This document shows positions 42,313-50,205 of a DNA stretch of 50,205 nucleotides, in pieces. Under the pieces are notes generated by a model. The model had not been told where the DNA came from and did not search any database. It was given only the letters and a program-made list of their open reading frames with translations. Location: positions 1-50,205 of the forward strand of contig NZ_JACKZS010000033.1 in assembly GCF_014222285.1 (NCBI RefSeq), in the 5' to 3' direction. Numbering within the stretch: the stretch's first letter is position 1; every line of letters begins with the position of its first letter. Source of the DNA: Nostoc sp. UCD121 (GTDB taxonomy: Bacteria; Cyanobacteriota; Cyanobacteriia; Cyanobacteriales; Nostocaceae). The translations under genes and the position numbers were made by a program.

Positions 42313-44331
42313 TTAACGTGGTTTCAGGAAAATACCAATTCCATTATGAACACGAGCAGCAGTACTAGGCGATCGGTCAAGTAGTTGCCCTCCTAAATAA
42401 AGGCTGGTAGAACTACCGCCGTCTAGATTTAAGGCATCCACACAGCCCATCTGTTGCATTAATTGGGCATGTTCTGCCAATGTAGGGCCATAACCGCCGG
42501 CACGATTATGGACGGCAGCAATCATCAGTGTGCCTGTTGCAGTTGTACAAATACCGCTACGAATAGCCTTTTCTGCAATAAAGGCATTGCTGAATTTTTC
42601 GGCTTTGGCATCGAGAACAATTTGACGATTTTGGATTAATAGCGGCCCAGCTCCAATAATGTGGGGATAACGACTAACATCAGTGGGAGTAGTGCTGCTA
42701 GAAATACGTACTGCGCTTCCAATCGTTAACTGTGACGCAGCGCTAAGGCTGCTAGCGCGTAAAGTTAGTAGGTAGCCATCCTGGGGAATGGGAACGGCCG
42801 TCCCACCAACTTTGCCGCCTGGTAGCTGCTGAGTAATTTGGTCTTTTTGTACCACTAGGATAATTTCGTTATCCGTTAAGGGTGTGTAAGTTGCTCCCCA
42901 AACTGGGGTGTAACGGGCAATACCACTCTGAACGTAGCCACTATTAAGAAACAAAATTGGTAAGCGCTGGTTATTTGCAGTAATTAAAGTTTCTTCTAAG
43001 GTGAGACGACCGAAGTAAAATTGACCTGAATCATTCCAAGCGATCGCACCCCGGTTAAGAATGGGGCCTGATAACCACTGACTATCCCGGCGAATCGCAC
43101 CCAATGGTAATCTGTTGTTGCGGTTAAAATAACCACCGTTAATTCCAGCTACTGCTAAGTAACGTTGTGCTGTTTGAATTAAGGGGGCAGTACCCCCAAG
43201 CCCATCAGGACTAGCCCACATAGGTTTCAAGGTTAGCCCAAATTTACGGGGATTAACTTCTAACCAAACCACCGGAAAGCGTTCTGTGCCTAAGTTGACA
43301 TAACGCTGTCGCCAGCGCAATCCTGGGGCCCAAGTAATATCTCGTTCTTCTAGAGGATCGGGTCGAATATCGATAATCAGGCGATTGGGATTAGCGCTAG
43401 TCTTAACTTGAGGCGATAGACCAAAGGGAACGCTCAGACTAATAATCGTTTGGCTTTTCACCACCTGCACTTGTCGGATAAGTGGTTCAGGGGCTGGTGG
43501 TATTGGTTGTGTTGGTGTAACTGGTAATAATTGTTTGAGCAGGTTTGGCAGCAATGTTGGTGCTGCTGCTGGCTGGGGGGTATAGCGTTCTATCAAAACG
43601 GGATCGGCTATTCCATCCAGGGTAATTGTCCACTCTCGATTTGGCGGTGTAGTGGGTTTTGGGGTTGGTGTGTCTGGATCGGAAGATGGAGTTTGCGGTT
43701 TTGCGATCGTTGATCCTTGTGCAACTTGCCAAGGAGTTGGACGATCTAAATTTACAAGTATGCGAGTTTGTTGCAAAGGGGCACTTGCCTCTGGAGGTTC
43801 CTGGCTCTGAACAATATTCGTAATTTGTGCTTTTGGGGTAGCAATCACCAAGGTGTTCCCATTGGCTTGGATTTGCCATCCAGATGTTTGAGCAAAATTA
43901 GTGATATCCAGATAGCGATATGCTCCTACTAGCCTGGTGGCTAAAACCAGTGGTGTTGTCACCGACGAAAACCACTGTATTGGTTGCTTCGCTGAACTAC
44001 TACTGGTTAAGAAATTTACTCCGATTAATTGCCTAAATACCCCATCACTGAGATGAGTTGTCACCTGACCAGATTTTCCCGGCCGTTGCAACCAAGTTCC
44101 TGGTAAAGTACGACCATTGAGGGAAATTTGATTCCCAGAGGATACCGTCCCTGTTAAAGGAGGTGCAGGTGACTGGGAGATCAGTGATTTGCTGTTTTTT
44201 GGCAACTCTTGGGCATTGCTAACACCAGTAGTGGTTAAACACAGTAATGTTAAAAGTATTGGTGACACAGTAACCAGGAAGAATCTGCGTTCGCTAATCC
44301 CTGATTGGCAACAACTCGGCATTTTTACCAT
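42313..44331 (-). CDS. Exported phosphodiester glycosidase (NAGPA) domain protein
   Basis: This 672-residue exported protein has a signal peptide (RRFFLVTVSPILLTLLCLTTTGVSNAQ). An N-terminal copper-amine-oxidase-like/AMIN-like region is followed by a Pro/Thr-rich linker around residues 215-290 (SDPDTPTPKPTTPPN, PTQPIPPAPEPLI). The phosphodiester glycosidase domain (PF09992) occupies the C-terminal 300 residues, with AGINGGYFNRNNRLPLGAI, AVHNRAGGYGPTLAEHAQLM and the hallmark DALNLDGGSSTSLYLGG. The family removes sugars from phosphodiester linkages in animals; bacterial members are thought to act on cell-envelope glycans. Substrate unknown. Monocistronic. Confidence 0.9.
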   Translation of the reverse strand: MVKMPSCCQSGISERRFFLVTVSPILLTLLCLTTTGVSNAQELPKNSKSLISQSPAPPLTGTVSSGNQISLNGRTLPGTWLQRPGKSGQVTTHLSDGVFRQLIGVNFLTSSSSAKQPIQWFSSVTTPLVLATRLVGAYRYLDITNFAQTSGWQIQANGNTLVIATPKAQITNIVQSQEPPEASAPLQQTRILVNLDRPTPWQVAQGSTIAKPQTPSSDPDTPTPKPTTPPNREWTITLDGIADPVLIERYTPQPAAAPTLLPNLLKQLLPVTPTQPIPPAPEPLIRQVQVVKSQTIISLSVPFGLSPQVKTSANPNRLIIDIRPDPLEERDITWAPGLRWRQRYVNLGTERFPVVWLEVNPRKFGLTLKPMWASPDGLGGTAPLIQTAQRYLAVAGINGGYFNRNNRLPLGAIRRDSQWLSGPILNRGAIAWNDSGQFYFGRLTLEETLITANNQRLPILFLNSGYVQSGIARYTPVWGATYTPLTDNEIILVVQKDQITQQLPGGKVGGTAVPIPQDGYLLTLRASSLSAASQLTIGSAVRISSSTTPTDVSRYPHIIGAGPLLIQNRQIVLDAKAEKFSNAFIAEKAIRSGICTTATGTLMIAAVHNRAGGYGPTLAEHAQLMQQMGCVDALNLDGGSSTSLYLGGQLLDRSPSTAARVHNGIGIFLKPR

Positions 44332-45337
44332 AATTTACTAGGTACTTTTGAAAACTATCACCCCAAGGTATAAATTAACTAATTATTTGAAAATTTTAAA
44401 AAAACATGACTTTTTTTATTAAAAAACATGCTATTGTATATATTGGCTAATCATCTCTTTTAAACAGAAATAAATTATAGACGCTAAATCAACTGCAAAG
44501 AAGTGTTTTAACTGGCAATAATTCTAACCACACTATACACGGTAGTCTTGATTATCAAAAGTGGATTAAGATAGTCAATCCTGACTGAATGTTGCTACTT
44601 CAGTGAGGTCTAGTTAATAGCAATATAGCAACTGGTAAGTAGCAAAACTCCAGACAACAACAAAAATATTTGGGAATTGTCAAATGGGTATATATTGTAA
44701 TACGCTGATTTTATTGCCGGATCGGGATAACTAAATAATTACTAATTCGTAATTAAAAGGGTACAGCAGCCCACACTAAATTAAAGATTTAGTGGTTAAC
44801 AAGACAATGGAGGGTAAAACCCCCCACTGATTGCAACTACGAATTAAGGTAGCGTAGCTTAAAGGCTTCTCTTCTCCCTTGGCGATAGCCTCTCCCTTTG
44901 GGATAAGTGGGAGACGCTACGCCAACGTAAAGAGCGATGACTCGCTCTTTACGATCAATTACGAATTATTTTGACTTTGGCTTTAAAACATAGTACAGCG
45001 TTCAGTTTTAGTTTTGTTTCAGGTGAGCCGAAATAGGCTCTATGAGTAGCTACCGTGCATCGGGAAAAAGGTAATTGAAAAAATACTTAGCTTCAGAATA
45101 TAAAAAAGAAACTGTCAGGATAATAATCATGTCTTGGCGGAGGTAAATTGTCTGACACCGCATAAATACATAAAAGATACGCAACTATTTTAACACGGGT
45201 AAACTAAGAAAGTAAAACCGAAGTTAAAATTTTTTTTCCCTAAATTTCGGTGCTTATATATTTCTCCATCGTGGAATTTAGAAATTTTTCCCGTAAGTAG
45301 TGGCAAAATTGGTAACTCAATACTTCAGGAACAGGGT
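44332..45337. other. 1-kb intergenic region upstream of glutamate synthase
   Basis: Apart from the repeat mosaic at 44743-44968, a small stem GAGCC/GGCTC lies at 45025-45040. No NtcA site of the form GTAN8TAC and no match to the glutamine riboswitch was found by eye. The ribosome site of the downstream gene is GGAACAGGGT at 45328-45337. No gene is supported. A long leader or several promoters are likely. Confidence 0.4.
44743..44968. repeat. Mosaic of repeats upstream of glutamate synthase gene
   Basis: TAATTCGTAATT at 44743-44754 and AATTACGAATTA at 44957-44968 are perfect complements bounding 202 bases. Inside are CACTAAAT/ATTTAGTG (44774-44781, 44787-44794), a GC-rich Nostoc-type palindrome GGCGATAGCCTCTCCC/GGGAGACGCTACGCC (44881-44896, 44909-44923), and the perfect 12-bp hairpin CGTAAAGAGCGA/TCGCTCTTTACG (44926-44937, 44942-44953). 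The boundary repeats are STRR units also seen at 16347. Confidence 0.7.
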
Positions 45338-48300
45338 ATGAATAATCAACCGATGAATCAAGAGCAAAAAATCACAGCAAATGTCAACTCAAGAGATACC
45401 TATCAGGGGCAGAAGTGGTTAGTAGAAGAACGAGATGCCTGTGGTGTCGGTTTTATTGCTCATCGTCAAAATCATACCAGCCACGAAATTGTCGAAAAAG
45501 CCTTAGCTGCTCTAACCTGCTTAGAACATCGGGGAGGTTGTAGCGCCGATCAAGACTCTGGTGATGGGGCTGGAGTATTGACAGCTATCCCTTGGGATTT
45601 GTTCCAACAAGACTTTGCCCAAAGAGGGAAGGAATTTCCATCCACCAATAATATAGCTGTGGGGATGATATTTCTCCCACAAGACCAGGAAGCAGCACAA
45701 AAAGCTAGGGCGGCAGTTGAGCAAGTAGCTACTGAAGAAAAATTAATTGTACTGGGTTGGCGAGTAGTGCCAGTGCAATCTGATTTATTGGGTCTACAAG
45801 CAAGAGAAAATCAACCCCAGATCGAACAAGTTTTGTTAGCTTCTGTTGACAAAAGCGGCGATGAATTGGAACGACAGTTGTACATTACCCGCCGCCGAAT
45901 TAGTAAAATTGCAACCAATATCTCAGAAGAATTTTATATCTGCTCGTTGTCAAATCGCACAATTGTCTACAAAGGCATGGTGCGTTCTGCCGTATTGGGA
46001 GAATTTTATCAAGATTTAAAAAATCCAGTTTACAAAAGCGCCTTTGCTGTCTATCATCGCCGCTTTAGTACCAACACTATGCCCAAGTGGCCCCTAGCTC
46101 AACCGATGCGGCTTTTGGGTCACAACGGCGAAATTAATACCTTATTGGGTAACATCAACTGGATGATGGCACGAGAAGCTAGCCTGAATCATCCTGTATG
46201 GGGCGATCGCATCAAGGAACTCAAGCCATTAGTTCATATTGATAACAGCGACTCGGCTACCCTAGATAACGTACTGGAATTACTGGTGTGTTCTGGACGC
46301 ACCCCCTTGGAAGCTTTAATGATTATGGTTCCAGAAGCTTACCAAAATCAGCCTTCTTTGCGTGAATTTCCAGAAATTGTTGATTTCTACGAATATTACA
46401 GTGGTTTGCAAGAAGCGTGGGACGGGCCAGCACTTTTAGTATTCAGCGATGGCAAAAAAGTTGGTGCAACATTAGATCGTAATGGCTTAAGACCAGCTCG
46501 TTACCTAATCACCAAAGATGACTACATTGTTGTAGCTTCCGAAGCTGGTGTAGTGGACTTTCCAGAAGCCGATATTGTTGAGAAAGGTAGACTCGGCCCT
46601 GGGCAAATGATTGCCGTGGATTTAGTCAACCATGAAGTGCTGAAGAATTGGGAGATTAAGCAGCGCATTGCCAAGCAGCACCCTTATGGAGAATGGCTGC
46701 AACAGTATCGTCAAGAACTCAAAGAACTTGTCACAGATGTTAATGGAAATGGACATCTGGCTACTGAAAATGGTAACGGACATAGTACAACGGAGAAAAT
46801 TGACAAGCAAACCTTGCTTCAACTTCAAACCGCCTTTGGCTACACCACAGAAGATGTGGAAATGGTGATTCAGCAAATGGCGATCGCAGGTTCAGAGCCG
46901 ACTTTCTGTATGGGGGATGATATTCCTTTAGCAGTGCTGTCAACGAAGCCCCACCTGCTTTATGACTATTTCAAACAGCGCTTTGCTCAGGTGACGAATC
47001 CGGCAATTGATCCCCTGCGGGAAAAGCTAGTGATGTCTTTGAAAGTCGAATTGGGTGAACGAGGTAACTTATTAGAACCCAAGCCAGAATATGCTCGAAG
47101 ATTGAAACTTGAATCGCCAGTGTTAACGGATGGTGAATTAGAGGCGATTAAGCTGTCGGGATTTGCCACAGCCGAGTTGTCAACCCTATTTGCGATCGCC
47201 AACGGCCCTGAAGGATTGAAAGCCGCAGTCGAATCTTTACAAGCACAAGCAGCTGAATCAGTCCGGGCAGGTGCAAAGATTTTAATCTTAACCGATAAGG
47301 TAAGTGACGGTATCACCACACAATATACCTACATCCCTCCCCTGTTAGCAGTTGGTGCTGTACATCATCACCTGATTCGGGAAGGGTTGCGGATGAAAAC
47401 ATCCCTAATTGTTAATACTGCCCAATGCTGGAGTACTCATCACTTTGCTTGTCTGATTGGCTATGGGGCTGGTGCAGTCTGCCCATATATGGCTTTGGAT
47501 ACGGTGCGTGATTGGTGCATTGATCCCAGAACCCAAAAGTTAATGGGGGTGCAAAAACTTCCTACCCTCACCGTAGAACAAGCTTTAGGAAACTATCGCA
47601 AAGCGGTAGAGTCAGGTTTGCTCAAAATTCTCTCCAAGATGGGAATTTCTCTGCTCTCCAGTTATCAAGCAGCCCAAATATTTGAAGCTATTGGTATTGG
47701 TGGAGATTTAATCGAACTAGGATTTCGTGGTACGACTTCCCGCATTGGTGGTTTGAGTATTAGCGAACTCGCTGATGAAGTACTTTCATTCCACGTCAAG
47801 GCTTTCCCAGAACTAACGACCAAGAAGTTAGAAAACCTGGGGTTTGTGCAGTATCGTCCTGGCGGTGAGTACCACATGAATAGCCCGGAAATGGTCAAGG
47901 CGCTGCATAAGGCTTTAGATGGCAAAAACTATGACCACTACGAAGTTTACAAAAAACACCTCCAAGGCAGACCAGTAACGGCATTGCGAGACTTGCTAGA
48001 TTTCCAAGGCGAGCGTACTCCAATTTCTATAGAAGAAGTAGAGTCGGTAGCTGAGATTGTCAAACGTTTCTGTACGGGCGGCATGTCTTTAGGCGCTTTG
48101 TCAAGAGAAGCCCATGAAACTTTAGCGATCGCCATGAATCGCATTGGCGGTAAATCTAACTCTGGAGAAGGCGGCGAAGATCCAGTGCGCTATAAAGTTT
48201 TAGATGATGTAGATGAGTCTGGTAACTCGCCAACCCTACCTCATTTAAAAGGATTACGGAATGGTGATAAAGCCTATAGTGCCATTAAGCAAGTTGCATC

Positions 48301-50020
48301 GGGACGCTTTGGTGTCACGCCAGAGTACCTAGTCAACGCCAAACAAATTGAAATCAAAATTGCCCAAGGTGCCAAGCCTGGAGAAGGTGGACAACTACCA
48401 GGGCCAAAGGTGAGCCAATACATTGCAATGTTAAGGCGCTCGAAGCCAGGTGTGACACTGATTTCACCGCCACCGCATCACGATATCTATTCTATTGAAG
48501 ACCTAGCGCAACTGATTTTCGATCTGCACCAAATTAACCCCAAAGCAAAGGTGTCGGTGAAGCTAGTTTCAGAAGTTGGCATTGGCACGATCGCTGCTGG
48601 TGTAGCCAAGGCAAACGCTGATATCATCCAAATTTCTGGTCATGATGGTGGTACAGGTGCATCGCCACTCAGTTCGATTAAACACGCTGGTTCGCCGTGG
48701 GAATTGGGTTTAAGTGAAGTGCATCGGGTTTTGATGGAAAATAGCCTGCGCGATCGCGTGGTTTTACGTGTGGATGGCGGTCTTAAGAGTGGCTGGGATG
48801 TGGTAATAGGTGCATTGATGGGTGCTGAAGAATTTGGTTTCGGTTCCATCGCTATGATTGCTGAAGGCTGCATCATGGCGCGGATCTGCCACACGAATAA
48901 TTGCCCTGTGGGTGTCGCTTCCCAGAAAGAAGAACTCCGCAAGCGGTTTACGGGAATACCGGAACAGGTTGTCAACTTCTTTTACTTCATCGCCGAAGAA
49001 GTGCGTAGTTTGCTAGCAGGACTTGGCTACCGTTCTTTGTCAGAAATCATTGGACGTGCAGATTTGTTGAAACTGCGCCAAGAGGCAAAAATTACCAAAA
49101 CACAATCACTAAATCTTGATTGTTTACTTAAGCTGCCAGATACCAGAGATAATCGTAGCTGGTTAGTGCATGAAGAAGTCCACAGCAACGGCGTGGTTTT
49201 GGATGACAAATTTCTTGCCGATCCCGACGTTCAGGCTGCCATTAGAGATCAGTCCACTGTCACCAAGACTTACCCCATTGTCAATACTGACAGAACAGTG
49301 GGTACAAGATTAGCGGGAGCGATCGCTTCTCAATATGGTGACAGTGATTTTGAAGGACAAATTAATCTCAACTTCATAGGTAGTGTTGGACAAAGCTTTG
49401 GTGCTTTTAACCTCCCCGGCATAACTTTGTCCTTAGAAGGAGAAGCAAACGACTACGTAGGTAAAGGGATGCATGGTGGTGAAATCATCATCAAACCTCC
49501 AACTGATGCTAGCTATAACGCATCACAAAACGTCATAGTTGGTAATACGTGCCTGTATGGTGCCACTGGTGGTATGTTATTTGCCAATGGACTAGCAGGA
49601 GAGCGCTTTGCGGTGAGAAACTCCAAAGGCATCGCAGTGATTGAAGGCGCTGGGGATCACTGCTGTGAATACATGACTGGTGGTGTGATTGTCGTCCTCG
49701 GTAAAGTAGGACGCAACGTCGCTGCTGGAATGACTGGCGGATTAGCATACTTCTTAGATGAAGACGACGCATTCCGTGAGTTAGTCAACCCGGAAATAGT
49801 CAAAATCCAACGGGTGATTACGGAAGTAGGTGCAAAACAACTGCAAGAGTTAATCCAAACTCATGCAGAACGCACTGGTTCACCAAAGGCAAAGAAAATT
49901 CTGCAAAATTGGCAAGAGTTTTTGCCGAAGTTCTGGCAGTTGGTTCCACCTTCTGAAGCTGATAGTCCCGAAGCTAATCCTGAAAAAACAACTGAGTTTA
50001 GTTTAGTAACTAGTCATTAG
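45338..50020 (+). CDS. glsF: Ferredoxin-dependent glutamate synthase
   Basis: This 1560-residue Fd-GOGAT makes two glutamates from glutamine and 2-oxoglutarate using reduced ferredoxin, closing the GS-GOGAT cycle. The propeptide ends before Cys35 ([12 protein letters not shown]), the N-terminal nucleophile of the class II amidotransferase domain. The FMN-binding synthase domain includes [13 protein letters not shown] and [18 protein letters not shown]. The 3Fe-4S cysteines are Cys1178, 1184 and 1189 in [12 protein letters not shown]. The C-terminal beta-helix GXGXG domain is complete ([20 protein letters not shown]). A Gly-Asn-rich linker around residues 467-483 lies after the amidotransferase domain. 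The symbols gltS and gltB are also used for this gene. No NADPH-binding small subunit is adjacent. Confidence 0.98.
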   Translation: MNNQPMNQEQKITANVNSRDTYQGQKWLVEERDACGVGFIAHRQNHTSHEIVEKALAALTCLEHRGGCSADQDSGDGAGVLTAIPWDLFQQDFAQRGKEFPSTNNIAVGMIFLPQDQEAAQKARAAVEQVATEEKLIVLGWRVVPVQSDLLGLQARENQPQIEQVLLASVDKSGDELERQLYITRRRISKIATNISEEFYICSLSNRTIVYKGMVRSAVLGEFYQDLKNPVYKSAFAVYHRRFSTNTMPKWPLAQPMRLLGHNGEINTLLGNINWMMAREASLNHPVWGDRIKELKPLVHIDNSDSATLDNVLELLVCSGRTPLEALMIMVPEAYQNQPSLREFPEIVDFYEYYSGLQEAWDGPALLVFSDGKKVGATLDRNGLRPARYLITKDDYIVVASEAGVVDFPEADIVEKGRLGPGQMIAVDLVNHEVLKNWEIKQRIAKQHPYGEWLQQYRQELKELVTDVNGNGHLATENGNGHSTTEKIDKQTLLQLQTAFGYTTEDVEMVIQQMAIAGSEPTFCMGDDIPLAVLSTKPHLLYDYFKQRFAQVTNPAIDPLREKLVMSLKVELGERGNLLEPKPEYARRLKLESPVLTDGELEAIKLSGFATAELSTLFAIANGPEGLKAAVESLQAQAAESVRAGAKILILTDKVSDGITTQYTYIPPLLAVGAVHHHLIREGLRMKTSLIVNTAQCWSTHHFACLIGYGAGAVCPYMALDTVRDWCIDPRTQKLMGVQKLPTLTVEQALGNYRKAVESGLLKILSKMGISLLSSYQAAQIFEAIGIGGDLIELGFRGTTSRIGGLSISELADEVLSFHVKAFPELTTKKLENLGFVQYRPGGEYHMNSPEMVKALHKALDGKNYDHYEVYKKHLQGRPVTALRDLLDFQGERTPISIEEVESVAEIVKRFCTGGMSLGALSREAHETLAIAMNRIGGKSNSGEGGEDPVRYKVLDDVDESGNSPTLPHLKGLRNGDKAYSAIKQVASGRFGVTPEYLVNAKQIEIKIAQGAKPGEGGQLPGPKVSQYIAMLRRSKPGVTLISPPPHHDIYSIEDLAQLIFDLHQINPKAKVSVKLVSEVGIGTIAAGVAKANADIIQISGHDGGTGASPLSSIKHAGSPWELGLSEVHRVLMENSLRDRVVLRVDGGLKSGWDVVIGALMGAEEFGFGSIAMIAEGCIMARICHTNNCPVGVASQKEELRKRFTGIPEQVVNFFYFIAEEVRSLLAGLGYRSLSEIIGRADLLKLRQEAKITKTQSLNLDCLLKLPDTRDNRSWLVHEEVHSNGVVLDDKFLADPDVQAAIRDQSTVTKTYPIVNTDRTVGTRLAGAIASQYGDSDFEGQINLNFIGSVGQSFGAFNLPGITLSLEGEANDYVGKGMHGGEIIIKPPTDASYNASQNVIVGNTCLYGATGGMLFANGLAGERFAVRNSKGIAVIEGAGDHCCEYMTGGVIVVLGKVGRNVAAGMTGGLAYFLDEDDAFRELVNPEIVKIQRVITEVGAKQLQELIQTHAERTGSPKAKKILQNWQEFLPKFWQLVPPSEADSPEANPEKTTEFSLVTSH

Positions 50021-50092
50021 TAACTTCAGCAAAAATCTCTTTGGATTGCTAAGGTAGCCACCTGGACTTACTTCTGAAAATAGAGTAGAGAT

Positions 50093-50129
50093 AAAAAAAG
50101 ATTCCCCTTGATAAGGGGAATCTTTTTTT
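50093..50129 (+). terminator. Intrinsic terminator of the glutamate synthase gene
   Basis: GATTCCCCTT at 50100-50109 pairs perfectly with AAGGGGAATC at 50113-50122 and is followed by seven T. A run of seven A at 50093-50099 extends the stem and makes it bidirectional. It lies about 73 bases past the stop codon. Confidence 0.95.
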
Positions 50130-50205
50130 AAGTGATTCAAAAATAATGTATTTTAAACAAAAAATATAATTTTAGTTTTTAGCCAATTATTATTGACCAA
50201 TTAAC

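Noticed and set aside
45001..45090. Possible glutamine riboswitch in front of glutamate synthase
   Set aside because: Only a 5-bp stem and a loose CATCGGGAAAAAGG are present. The conserved CGUUCA and GGAAGUAGG elements of the glnA RNA motif are missing.

Overview
The window looks like a chromosomal segment of a filamentous, heterocyst-forming cyanobacterium of the Nostoc/Anabaena type. The evidence is the very frequent HIP1 octamer GCGATCGC, heptameric tandem repeats of the STRR kind between genes, many cyanobacterium-specific protein families (DUF1830, DUF1997, DUF4079, a bifunctional FBPase/SBPase, ferredoxin-dependent glutamate synthase) and a response regulator resembling NrrA behind a textbook NtcA promoter. 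No species can be named from sequence alone. There are no rRNA or tRNA genes, no CRISPR array, no prophage and no transposase gene. The window is mostly core genome.

Layout. 1-5.3 kb: end of a branched-chain/neutral amino acid ABC transporter operon (permease, ATPase), then a PstS-like binding lipoprotein paired with a sensor histidine kinase. 5.3-8 kb (minus): hemA and glpX. 8.2-13 kb (plus): DUF981 membrane protein, grxC, tadA, a PlsC-type acyltransferase, a secreted hypothetical protein, then a bolA/grxD pair. 13-17.4 kb: a small conserved gene, the nrrA-like regulator, and a minus-strand run of an orphan ABC ATPase and three small cyanobacterial proteins. 17.4-21.7 kb: a candidate structured RNA, a B12-binding radical SAM protein, then a DICT/degenerate HD-GYP protein coupled to a pentapeptide-repeat protein. 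21.7-22.6 kb: the only clearly accessory patch, a gene remnant beside a vapBC-like toxin-antitoxin pair. 22.8-26 kb: CPBP protease, clpS, small genes and an anti-sigma-factor antagonist with a CRP-like palindrome upstream. 26-35.4 kb: a second radical SAM protein, rne with a structured leader, rnhB, DUF1997, a 165-bp MITE, pheA and a LON-domain protein. 35.4-41 kb (minus): the str operon rpsL-rpsG-fusA-tuf-rpsJ, and an IscA/SufA-type protein. 41.5-50.2 kb: a cupin, a large exported phosphodiester-glycosidase-domain protein and ferredoxin-dependent glutamate synthase.

Functional themes are nitrogen and amino acid metabolism (amino acid uptake, NtcA-nrrA, glutamate synthase, prephenate dehydratase), carbon fixation and tetrapyrrole entry (glpX, hemA), redox and iron-sulfur handling (two glutaredoxins, BolA, IscA-type), RNA processing (rne, rnhB, tadA) and translation. 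I see no convincing new multi-gene system. The most notable non-coding signals are a MITE with 16-bp inverted termini and direct-repeat flanks, a class II NtcA promoter, a perfect 21-bp hairpin, two candidate structured RNAs, and an inverted repeat that gives two convergent genes the same C-terminal residues.
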